A program made the translations under genes and the position numbers. Source: Bacteroidales bacterium (lineage in GTDB: Bacteria > Bacteroidota > Bacteroidia > Bacteroidales > UBA932). From it: a stretch of DNA of 13,874 bases. Below the pieces are notes generated by a model. The model did not search any database. It was not told the DNA's origin and was given only the letters and a program-made list of their open reading frames with translations. The stretch lies in contig JAFZGK010000078.1 in the NCBI GenBank assembly GCA_017555445.1, forward strand, positions 1 to 13,874, written 5' to 3'. This document shows, in pieces, positions 1 through 6,922 of this stretch; the first letter of the stretch is position 1; every line of letters begins with the position of its first letter.

Positions 1-1359
1 ACGCTTCTCAAGTTCATAAATAGGAACGCAGTCACTACCTGTCATCCATGCGAATACTGCAGGGTGATTGTGGAGTCTGATGACCTGATCCTCGAAATAT
101 CTTGCAGCAAGGTCAATCTCCTTAGGCTGTACGATACATCCTACATGAGGTACCTCAGGAAGACCGCAGTAGTTCTCCCACTCCCACTGGCAGCTCCAGC
201 CCACAAGAGCAAGCACGCCATAGCGGTCACAGAGATCATATACTGTATCATCCTTACCCCAGATATTCTCAAAACGGATAGTATTCATGTTCATATCCAT
301 CACGTACTTCACCTGTCTCTCGATAGACTCAGGTGTATCGCGAAGGAAGATGTCATCTGTCCAGCCGGCACCCTTGATGATTATATCCTTTCCGTTAAGG
401 GTGAACTGTCTGTAATCATTCTCAGTAAGTCTGCTCTCAATCTTTCTGATTCCGAAAGTCACATCCTTGCTGTCTGAAGCCACACCATCTTTCTCGACAG
501 TGACATTGATGTCATAAAGTTCAGGAGTTCCAAGATCGTGGCTCCACCATACGCGTGGGTTCTCCACATGAAGGTTTGCAGCCTGCTCAGGAGTTACAGA
601 AACTATTCTCTCCTCCCCCGCAGCAAGTTCTACCGGTACCGAGCATACGCCATTCTCCTGAAGATCAAGCACGATATTGCCGCTGAAAGCCTCTGAAAGG
701 TTGTTCTTCAAGGTGACACGTACTTCAAGATCAGCCTGTGCAAATGTCTTCACGTCAAGGTCAGGAATAACGAATACGTCCTTTACACTTACAGGGCCCG
801 AAGCAAGAATCTTCACAGTCTGAGTTATACCCATGCTCTCATCGAGAGGTCTTGGATTCCAGTCTACGAAACCTATGTTAAGGTCTCCCCACTGAGCTCT
901 GCGGACCTTCACCTCGAGATTGTTGACATCCTTCAAGAGACCGGTCACATCATACTCCCTCTTGATGAAGACACCATATGTTGTGTCAGAAGAAGCGATG
1001 CATATACCGTTCAGGACGATGTCCGCATAATAGTTGAGGCCGTTGAAGACAAGGTCATAGTGCTGACCCTCAACTACGTCCATATTGAAATCTGTCTTAT
1101 ATATCCAGGCACTGTCGAATATGCTTTTGTCTGCATTGTAATAATTCAGACCTTCGAGAAGATCCTCCCCGAAATATCCCTGGTCAAACAGTTCTCCAGC
1201 CACTGTAGATGGTACCTTCACATCATAATGCTTGAGAGTACCCTCCTGATTCAGTGTCCAGTCTTCCAGAATGTACTCCCCGCCGTTCTTGAGAGAGATT
1301 GATTCTGTGCAGGCGCACAGCATTGCTGCTGCCATGATCAGATAGATTGTCTTTTTCAT
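1..1359 (-). CDS. GH2 lipoprotein, exo-beta-D-glucosaminidase-like (3' end outside window)
   Basis: N-terminal 453 codons of a glycoside hydrolase family 2 enzyme; the frame is open at position 1. Residues 1-17 form a lipoprotein signal ending in a lipobox (L14-C15-A16-C17), so it should be membrane anchored, facing the periplasm or the cell surface. Residues about 30-200 look like the GH2 jelly-roll domain (Gly-Leu-Asn-Tyr-Tyr and FVDWNPRP motifs), about 205-320 like the Ig-like domain, and the TIM barrel begins near 326 with GAGWTDDIFLRD. GWSCQWEW (387-394) and WMTGSD (438-443) resemble Amycolatopsis CsxA, where Gly-Ser-Asp replaces the usual Asn-Glu and the Asp is the acid/base. That points to release of glucosamine rather than to beta-galactosidase or beta-mannosidase activity. 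The expected nucleophile Glu would lie beyond the edge, so catalytic competence cannot be confirmed. The ATG at 1359 lies 4 nt after the ROK kinase stop, implying one transcript and probably coupled translation. Confidence 0.85.
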   Translation of the reverse strand, partial: MKKTIYLIMAAAMLCACTESISLKNGGEYILEDWTLNQEGTLKHYDVKVPSTVAGELFDQGYFGEDLLEGLNYYNADKSIFDSAWIYKTDFNMDVVEGQHYDLVFNGLNYYADIVLNGICIASSDTTYGVFIKREYDVTGLLKDVNNLEVKVRRAQWGDLNIGFVDWNPRPLDESMGITQTVKILASGPVSVKDVFVIPDLDVKTFAQADLEVRVTLKNNLSEAFSGNIVLDLQENGVCSVPVELAAGEERIVSVTPEQAANLHVENPRVWWSHDLGTPELYDINVTVEKDGVASDSKDVTFGIRKIESRLTENDYRQFTLNGKDIIIKGAGWTDDIFLRDTPESIERQVKYVMDMNMNTIRFENIWGKDDTVYDLCDRYGVLALVGWSCQWEWENYCGLPEVPHVGCIVQPKEIDLAARYFEDQVIRLHNHPAVFAWMTGSDCVPIYELEKR

Positions 1360-1363
1360 ATTG

Positions 1364-2191
1364 TCAAATTAATGATGCTCCAATAATCGGTGTCGTGCCA
1401 CTTGTCTGAACGTCGATCTTAAGTTTTTCGACATTGGCGCTGAAAGGGAAATTTTCTCTGAGATAAGCCATCATCGACTTTTCAAAAAGAGGAAGCGCGT
1501 TAGCTATACCGCCGCCAAACACAATGTGGCTCGGGTCATAGGCGAACATGAGGATGGACAACGCATAGCCGAGATGACGACCAAATTCTTCAAACAGGGC
1601 AATGGCATCCTTATCACCGGCATATGCCGCATCACTTGCCTTGTGACAGTCTATTCCACGATTCTCAAAGAACTGCTTGCTGCAATACTCTTCGAGGCAT
1701 CCATCCTTGTAGTTCAGGTATCCGAGTTCACCCGCGCCGCAGTTCACGCCGCAGAAAAGTCTTCCATGATCTACAACTCCGATTCCTATTCCGGTTCCAA
1801 GAGTTACAGCAATAAGGATATCAGGTCTGTTCTCCTTCGGATACATTCCATAAGCACCCATTGCATAGCAGTTTGCATCGTTGTTCACGCTTACCGGCAA
1901 ACCGAACCTTTCTTCCAGAAAGGCCTTGAGATGCACCTCCTTCCATGAAGGGATGTTGGCAGCGTCATATACGATACCCCTCTCGACATCAACTACTGTA
2001 GGGACGCCGATGCCGATCTTCTTCACTTCCGGTGTAAGTATTGCTGAAATCTGTTCAGACAGATATTCCAAAGTTTGTTCAAGAGTAAAAGTCTGGTCAA
2101 AAGAGGGGACTGAAGTCATGCTTCTTACTACGCCATTATCTACAAGACCAATGCAGAGATTGGTACCCCCGAGATCAATTCCTAATGTCAT
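1364..2191 (-). CDS. ROK family sugar kinase (probable hexosamine or glucose kinase)
   Basis: A 275-residue cytoplasmic kinase expected to phosphorylate a hexose or amino sugar with ATP. The N-terminal phosphate loop DLGGTN (residues 6-11), the catalytic-region NNDAN and the GTGIGIG loop mark the ROK (repressor-ORF-kinase) family. It has no N-terminal helix-turn-helix, so it is a kinase rather than a ROK repressor. The usual zinc motif (His plus CxCGxxGCxE) is degenerate: GELGY replaces GExGH, and only DGCLEEYCS remains, so a structural zinc is unlikely. I recall similar zinc-poor ROK proteins from Bacteroidales. It is first in a unit with the GH2 enzyme, and its promoter carries the 29-bp operator shared with the GH20 unit. 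The glucosamine or N-acetylglucosamine preference is inferred from this context only; glucose or another sugar is possible. Confidence 0.88.
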   Translation of the reverse strand: MTLGIDLGGTNLCIGLVDNGVVRSMTSVPSFDQTFTLEQTLEYLSEQISAILTPEVKKIGIGVPTVVDVERGIVYDAANIPSWKEVHLKAFLEERFGLPVSVNNDANCYAMGAYGMYPKENRPDILIAVTLGTGIGIGVVDHGRLFCGVNCGAGELGYLNYKDGCLEEYCSKQFFENRGIDCHKASDAAYAGDKDAIALFEEFGRHLGYALSILMFAYDPSHIVFGGGIANALPLFEKSMMAYLRENFPFSANVEKLKIDVQTSGTTPIIGASLI

Positions 2192-2207
2192 TTTGTGGTC
2201 ATTTTTG

Positions 2208-2215
2208 CAAAATTA
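2208..2215 (-). promoter_or_regulatory. -7 promoter box of the ROK-GH2 unit
   Basis: Read on the minus strand this is TAATTTTG, an exact match to the Bacteroidota -7 consensus TAnnTTTG. A start of transcription near 2201 would give a leader of about 10 nt before the ATG at 2191. At the -33 position (2235-2238) the minus strand reads ATAC, so no TTTG-like -33 element is present. A promoter with a good -7 and no -33 is what an activator-dependent start would look like. Confidence 0.55.
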
Positions 2216-2241
2216 CCACATTCGATAGGGGGGCGTATGGG

Positions 2242-2270
2242 AATTTGCGTATTTATAGGAGCAATTTGCG
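2242..2270. promoter_or_regulatory. Putative XylR-like operator, site A
   Basis: Two direct TTTGCG half-sites (2244-2249 and 2265-2270) have starts 21 bp apart, two helical turns, as expected for AraC-type DNA-binding domains on one face of the helix. The site matches site B (6838-6866) at 22 of 29 positions, including an ATTTA block between the half-sites. Its near edge lies 27 bp upstream of the first base of the -7 box for the ROK-GH2 unit. It also lies 63 bp before the regulator's own start codon, so autoregulation is possible. Assignment to the adjacent regulator is inference. Confidence 0.6.
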
Positions 2271-2333
2271 CAAAAAAGATTAAACATTATTTTATTTTTT
2301 AGATATTTGCTTTCAGATATATACTAATATCCT

Positions 2334-3506
2334 ATGATAAGATTACTTTTCATAACAGACTTCACCGAATCTTTTGCAAACAAGCTCCTGAAAGGCATAA
2401 TAAATTATTCCAAGGAGAAGGGGCAATGGTCAATTTGCAGAATGCCTTCATATTACAAGAAAGCCATCGGCATACCCGGTATCCTCAAATGGGCACAGGA
2501 CTGGGAAGTAGATGCTGTGATCGGACGTTTTGAAGAGAATGACAACATCGATATCATAAAGGAGAAAGGAATAATTGTCATTGCCCAAGATTTCAAGAAG
2601 AGATTCCGAAACATTCCTAACATAACGGCTGATTATATCGGCACTGGCCGCATGGCTGCAAGATATTATATCGACCGAGGATTCCGCAACTTCGGTTTCT
2701 TCGGACTGAATGACGTCTGCTGGTCGGATGAAAGATGTGAGGGATTCCAGAAAGAGATCAAGGAAGCCGGCTTCGGAGATTCCTTCTATAAATACAACAT
2801 GCAGGACATTGACCATCATTGGTATTACGAAAGGGAAAAACTCACCAGATGGCTCAAGGAACTCCCTAAGCCGATCGCCATCATGGCCTGCGACGACAAT
2901 CAGGGAAACAATCTCATAGAAGCATGTAACTCTGCCGGCATTCGCATTCCTTCAGAGGTTTCGATCATTGGCGTAGACAACGATGATCTCCTCTGCAATC
3001 TCAGCATCCCTACCTTGTCAAGCATTTCAGTTGACATAGAGGAAGGTGGTTACAGGACAGCTCAGATGATAGAGCATCTTGTTGCGAATCCTGACGCAGT
3101 ACATGAGGACATCGTGCTCAAGCCTATAAGGGTAGTAGGAAGACTTTCTACCGCAGCATATGCTACTGATGACAAAGAAATTCAGAAAGCCGTACTTTTC
3201 ATCCATCAGAACTGTCAGAGAAAGATAAGTGTGGATGACGTGGTTAAAGTAGTCGCTCTCTCGCGACGACTTCTGGAGATAAGATTCAAGGAAGTGACCG
3301 GACAAAGCATCTGGCAGTATATCTCCGGCCTCAAGCTGAAGACATTTGCCGAGATGCTGCTCGACACGAACGAGCAGATAATAAACATCGCCCTCTCCTT
3401 AGGAGAGAGCGACGCTAAAAGCATTTCCAAAAAATTCAAGGCAGCCTACGGATGTTCTCCAAATGAATGGAGAGCCAGACATTCATCTTATGAAGATATA
3501 GTCTAG
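2334..3506 (+). CDS. XylR-like transcriptional regulator (LacI-type ligand domain plus AraC HTH)
   Basis: A 390-residue regulator with the layout of E. coli XylR: a periplasmic-binding-protein-like sugar sensor at residues 1 to about 270, then an AraC-type DNA-binding domain. The sensor shows the family features GFFGLND (near 122), MACDDNQGN and IIGVDNDDLLCNLSIPTLSSI. The DNA-binding part begins near 282; its first helix-turn-helix is VDDVVKVVALSRRLLEIRFK and its second is IINIALSLGESDAKSISKKFK, closed by the AraC C-terminal pattern YGCSPNEWR. The ligand is unknown; the neighbours (GH2 glucosaminidase-like, GH20, ROK kinase) suggest an amino sugar rather than xylose, and no xylose isomerase or xylulokinase gene is nearby. 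It probably binds the paired TTTGCG sites at 2242-2270 and 6838-6866. It is divergent from the kinase and converges on the phosphatase gene with a 27-nt gap lacking an obvious terminator. The ATG at 2334 gives the full family N-terminus. Confidence 0.9.
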   Translation: MIRLLFITDFTESFANKLLKGIINYSKEKGQWSICRMPSYYKKAIGIPGILKWAQDWEVDAVIGRFEENDNIDIIKEKGIIVIAQDFKKRFRNIPNITADYIGTGRMAARYYIDRGFRNFGFFGLNDVCWSDERCEGFQKEIKEAGFGDSFYKYNMQDIDHHWYYEREKLTRWLKELPKPIAIMACDDNQGNNLIEACNSAGIRIPSEVSIIGVDNDDLLCNLSIPTLSSISVDIEEGGYRTAQMIEHLVANPDAVHEDIVLKPIRVVGRLSTAAYATDDKEIQKAVLFIHQNCQRKISVDDVVKVVALSRRLLEIRFKEVTGQSIWQYISGLKLKTFAEMLLDTNEQIINIALSLGESDAKSISKKFKAAYGCSPNEWRARHSSYEDIV

Positions 3507-3533
3507 GCTATCCTCAGAATCCCTTTGGTCATA

Positions 3534-4688
3534 TTATTTGATAAGAGCTCTGATCTTGTCTGAGAGCTCGGCGTTCTCGTATATGCCTACGAAGTCCTCT
3601 GAATGCGGGCCCCATGCAAATACAGGAAGTGCGATGCCGTTGTGACCTGTAGTCGAGAAGTTCACACGGATTCTCTGCTCTTCGAGGCTTCCGCTCAGAA
3701 GGGTCATACCACCTGTAGCATGATCTCCTGTAACAACCACAAGTGTCTCGCCGTCCTTTTCGGCCCACTCGAGAACGATTCCGAGGGTACGGTCAAAGTC
3801 GAAGAGTTCCTCCATGGTCATTCCAGCCTTGTTGTCATGTCCGCCGTCATCGATCATCGAACCTTCTATCATAAGGAAGAAGCCATTCTTGTTGTCAAGA
3901 ACCTGGAGAGCCTTCTGCACTGCTGAAGGAAGGATATCGCCGCGGTCAAGGGCCGGCTTAAGCTCATATTCGTCCATCAGGGCAATCACAGGACCGTTCT
4001 CAACCGCCATCATCTCTTCCTTGGTCTCTACATATGTGTAGCCTTTAGCCTCTGCCTGGCCGACAAGGTCAAGACCATCCTCTCTGCCACTCCAATATCT
4101 TGTGCCGCCTCCTGAGAGGAAGTAAAGACCGCTGTTGGTCATCTGGACAGCGATGTCATCCATGTTCTTGCGAGAATATGTATGACTGAAGAATACAGCA
4201 GGGGTAGCATCTGTGACTCTACAGGTAACAGCCGCACCCGCTCTCTTACCTTTCTCCATAGCCTCTTCTGCGAGAGTCTTGACAGCAACACTGTCAGGGT
4301 TCATCGCAATCATACCGTTATTGGTCTTGGTACCGGTTGCCAATGCAGAACCAGCTGCAGCAGAATCTGTCACGAGTTTGTTTGCAGAATAAGTTCTCTG
4401 TATGCCGACTTTCGAGAAATTGTCAAAATTGAGTCCTCCGTTGCAGACCCAAGCAGCGCTGATCTGCTCAAGGCCCATTCCGTCACCGATCATGAAGATG
4501 ATGTTCTTCACCTTCTTTCCTTTCGGTTCCTGTACAGAAACCGTCTCATAAGGTTCCAGCATGACATACTTGTCGTCTTCTGCAAAATTATTCACAGCAT
4601 ACTTGGACCTGTCTCTGTCAAGCACCTGAGAATTTGCAACATATGCGAATCCCAGGAAAAGAGACGCTATAAAAATTAACTTTCTCAT
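3534..4688 (-). CDS. Secreted alkaline phosphatase (PhoA-type fold)
   Basis: A 384-residue phosphomonoesterase with a signal peptide at about residues 1-20 (cleavage near ANS-Q), so it acts in the periplasm or outside. All core features of the alkaline phosphatase family are visible: metal ligand D69 in MIGDGMG, nucleophile S109 in VTDSAAAG, R173 in SRKN at the place of the substrate-binding Arg, E275, D280 and H284 in IEGSMIDDGGHDN, D322-H323 in GDHATGG, and H349 in TGHNG. It is shorter than E. coli PhoA (471 residues) because the loops are compact. The gene starts 21 nt after the GH20 stop on the same strand with no promoter or terminator between, so it is co-transcribed with the hexosaminidase. 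That suggests a role in sugar-phosphate or phosphorylated-glycan use rather than a classical phosphate-starvation gene; this is inference. Confidence 0.92.
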   Translation of the reverse strand: MRKLIFIASLFLGFAYVANSQVLDRDRSKYAVNNFAEDDKYVMLEPYETVSVQEPKGKKVKNIIFMIGDGMGLEQISAAWVCNGGLNFDNFSKVGIQRTYSANKLVTDSAAAGSALATGTKTNNGMIAMNPDSVAVKTLAEEAMEKGKRAGAAVTCRVTDATPAVFFSHTYSRKNMDDIAVQMTNSGLYFLSGGGTRYWSGREDGLDLVGQAEAKGYTYVETKEEMMAVENGPVIALMDEYELKPALDRGDILPSAVQKALQVLDNKNGFFLMIEGSMIDDGGHDNKAGMTMEELFDFDRTLGIVLEWAEKDGETLVVVTGDHATGGMTLLSGSLEEQRIRVNFSTTGHNGIALPVFAWGPHSEDFVGIYENAELSDKIRALIK

Positions 4689-4709
4689 AATTTGATTGTT
4701 GGTTATCTT

Positions 4710-6779
4710 TTAATTCTTTCTATTGCGATAAGCGATGCCTTCTTCCTCATAATATGGCATTTCGTGAGACACCACGGTGCTGTAATATCTGTCAAGCTCT
4801 TCCATAAATGCAGGATCATCAGCCTTAGTGGTTCCCTCCCATGAAGGACTTGCATTCCATGCTCTCTCAAATACTCCACATACCTTAGGGAATATGTACG
4901 AAGTTACATGGTCGAAGTTTCTGACTGTCTCTGTCCAGAGCTGTGCCTGTACTCCTACTATGTTCTGACGCTCCACAAGAGGTTCCTTACCATCCGGAAG
5001 ATTTGAAATATCTCTGATCTTTCCATAGTCACTCCATCTCACAGAACGATAGATATCATATGGAAGTAGCGAGAAACTACGACGCTCATCCACAAATCCG
5101 CCCCATGAAAGGCCCCTTTCCTTCTTGTCCGGTGTATATGCAAAATCCACATACGTATTTGTCATGTTGGAAAGAATCACCGGAACTCCGTCATTTGCAT
5201 ACCTGTACGGATATTCCTCCTGGCCGCTTCCGGTATGCCAGAAATTGATAGAATAGAGATTCTGCTTAAGTCTGTCATATACATGGTCCTCAAGATCCAT
5301 GACAAGTTCCTGCCAACCTGCAAGCTTGACACCTCTTGACTCGGCTATATCGAGCACATTCTCAATATAATACGACTTCAACAGCTCAACATTTGTCCAT
5401 CCTCGGCGAGCCATCACATGCTGGCAAGCAGGAGATCCTACCCAAGCACCTTCCGGTACCTCATCACCTCCCACATGAATTGCAGGAAGCGGAACACCAG
5501 CCTCATTGTGATAAGCGATGATTTCATCGAACACCACCTCTATGAATCTGTAGGTAGATGGAAGAGCTACATTGATAGCATTGTCACGATAGTACTGTAC
5601 AGACATATATTCAGAAACATCGTCCGGATCGCTGAGCAGATATCCCTTGTCACCTGTACGCTCGGCATACTTCTCCATAGCCTTTATTGCAGCACGCGAA
5701 TGACCCGGAGTATCGAATTCAGGGATTACCTGGATCCTATGCTTCCATGCATGTTTGAGAATCTCTATATAATCCTCCTTCGAAAGATAGCCATTGGCTG
5801 AAGAAGTCATGTCCTTCGGATCTATGCTACCATTATAAGAAGGCATAAGAGCTTCAACTTCAACATATTGTCCATCAGCATCCTTCTGTGGGAAAGCATG
5901 GAAGGCGCCAAAAGATGTAAGTTCAGGGAACTTGCCGATCTCCAGTCTCCAACCCTCATCATCACCGAAATGAAGATGAAGCACACTTATCTTGTAGTGT
6001 CCGAGAACGTCGATCAACTTGAGAATATTATCCTTTGACGTAAAATTTCTTGAGATGTCGAGCATTAATCCTCTATATGCCAGATCAGGCCAGTCCTCGA
6101 TTACCATATTCGGAATTTCGTCGCCACCGGCATTCCTCTTGAGATTGTCAAGAGTGACCTTTGCATAGTATGCACCGTCCTCATCTGCTGCCTCTACCTT
6201 GCAGGTTCCGTCAAGAATGATCCTATACCATCCCTGCTTGTCATTTTCAACCATCACAACCTCAGGCATACTCTCTACTACGGTTGTTCCTTCAGATACA
6301 GATACATTCTTCAGGGAAGGAACCATATCCCAGACTTCAGTCTCCACATGGTTATAAGGAAAGTCAGGAATATCCTCAGAATCCAGGAACACGTATTCAG
6401 CTTTAAGAGACTTTGTTCTGCCATTATGCTCAAGAACAAAGCCTTCAGGTGCCCAGCAATGGCGCTGAAGCGGCCTGTCTGCATAGATTACAATGAGATC
6501 CCTGCCCTTGCGCTCAGTCGGAGTCATCTTGTAGAGGCATCCGTGATACAATTCGATTGTACCTTCCGTACCCTCGACTGCATCGGCATCCATGTGATTT
6601 GAAGTCATCCACAAGGCCCAATCTGTTCCCTCCGGAGCATTGACTACGGTAATCACATTGACTGCACGACCTGTTGCAGGATCTGTCTCTCCTTCAGTCC
6701 AGATGACTGAAACGGAATCTGAACACGATGTCATGAAAGACACGAACATCAGCAAAAAAAATATAAATCGGTTCTTCAT
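4710..6779 (-). CDS. GH20 beta-N-acetylhexosaminidase, lipoprotein
   Basis: A 689-residue exo-enzyme that removes terminal GlcNAc or GalNAc from glycans by substrate-assisted catalysis. The signal sequence ends in a lipoprotein-like Cys19 (FMTSC), so it should be anchored to a membrane. Residues about 20-145 form an N-terminal region I do not recognise, about 150-230 resemble the GH20 domain-2 fold, and the TIM barrel starts at about 234 with AYRGLMLDISRNF. Family motifs are HLHFGDDEGWRLE (268-280), PEFDTPGHS (353-361) and HVGGDE (435-440), where D439-E440 are the paired catalytic residues. Active-site Trp candidates occur in NFWHT and QLWTETV. It is first in a unit with the alkaline phosphatase. 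Its promoter region (-7 box at 6804-6811 and operator at 6838-6866) has the same geometry as that of the ROK-GH2 unit, so co-regulation is likely. Confidence 0.93.
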   Translation of the reverse strand: MKNRFIFFLLMFVSFMTSCSDSVSVIWTEGETDPATGRAVNVITVVNAPEGTDWALWMTSNHMDADAVEGTEGTIELYHGCLYKMTPTERKGRDLIVIYADRPLQRHCWAPEGFVLEHNGRTKSLKAEYVFLDSEDIPDFPYNHVETEVWDMVPSLKNVSVSEGTTVVESMPEVVMVENDKQGWYRIILDGTCKVEAADEDGAYYAKVTLDNLKRNAGGDEIPNMVIEDWPDLAYRGLMLDISRNFTSKDNILKLIDVLGHYKISVLHLHFGDDEGWRLEIGKFPELTSFGAFHAFPQKDADGQYVEVEALMPSYNGSIDPKDMTSSANGYLSKEDYIEILKHAWKHRIQVIPEFDTPGHSRAAIKAMEKYAERTGDKGYLLSDPDDVSEYMSVQYYRDNAINVALPSTYRFIEVVFDEIIAYHNEAGVPLPAIHVGGDEVPEGAWVGSPACQHVMARRGWTNVELLKSYYIENVLDIAESRGVKLAGWQELVMDLEDHVYDRLKQNLYSINFWHTGSGQEEYPYRYANDGVPVILSNMTNTYVDFAYTPDKKERGLSWGGFVDERRSFSLLPYDIYRSVRWSDYGKIRDISNLPDGKEPLVERQNIVGVQAQLWTETVRNFDHVTSYIFPKVCGVFERAWNASPSWEGTTKADDPAFMEELDRYYSTVVSHEMPYYEEEGIAYRNRKN

Positions 6780-6803
6780 GGTATTATTATGGACTAGTTG
6801 CTA

Positions 6804-6811
6804 CAAAAATA
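6804..6811 (-). promoter_or_regulatory. -7 promoter box of the GH20-phosphatase unit
   Basis: On the minus strand this reads TATTTTTG, matching TAnnTTTG. A start near 6797 would leave about 17 nt before the ATG at 6779. The -33 position (6831-6834) reads ATCT on the minus strand, so a -33 element is lacking, as at the ROK promoter. Confidence 0.5.
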
Positions 6812-6837
6812 AACAATTCCTGTTGGCAAGAGATTGC

Positions 6838-6866
6838 ATTTTGCGCATTTAAACACGCTATTTGCG
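6838..6866. promoter_or_regulatory. Putative XylR-like operator, site B
   Basis: TTTGCG half-sites at 6840-6845 and 6861-6866, again with starts 21 bp apart and in the same orientation relative to the downstream promoter as site A. Its near edge is 27 bp upstream of the first base of the GH20 -7 box, identical to site A. It sits between the GH20 promoter and the terminator of the neighbouring gene, so it serves only the GH20 unit. Confidence 0.6.
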
Positions 6867-6874
6867 AAGCGGAC

Positions 6875-6901
6875 AAAAAAGCCTGCCACGAAGGACAGGC
6901 T
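6875..6901 (-). terminator. Rho-independent terminator after the 629-residue hydrolase-like gene
   Basis: On the minus strand AGCCTG pairs with CAGGCT (6901-6896 with 6885-6880), with extra CC/GG pairs next to a bulged T and a small loop containing TTCG, followed by a run of Ts (6880-6875). It lies 22 nt past the stop at 6923 and separates that gene from the GH20 unit. Confidence 0.75.
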
Positions 6902-6922
6902 GATAATCAAATACCTTGTATA

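Noticed and set aside
1526..1948. 140-codon plus-strand frame inside the ROK gene, and similar frames inside the phosphatase (4182-4679) and esterase (12181-12642)
   Set aside because: They lie antisense to genes with clear family motifs, show no signal or domain, and are expected by-products of codon structure.
3393..3407. Inverted repeat CTCTCCT-T-AGGAGAG near the end of the regulator gene
   Set aside because: It lies inside the coding sequence of the second helix-turn-helix, has no T run and is not repeated elsewhere, so chance is the simplest reading.
2334..3506. Naming the regulator xylR and the locus a xylose operon
   Set aside because: Only the domain layout supports it; none of the neighbours is a xylose isomerase, xylulokinase or xylosidase.
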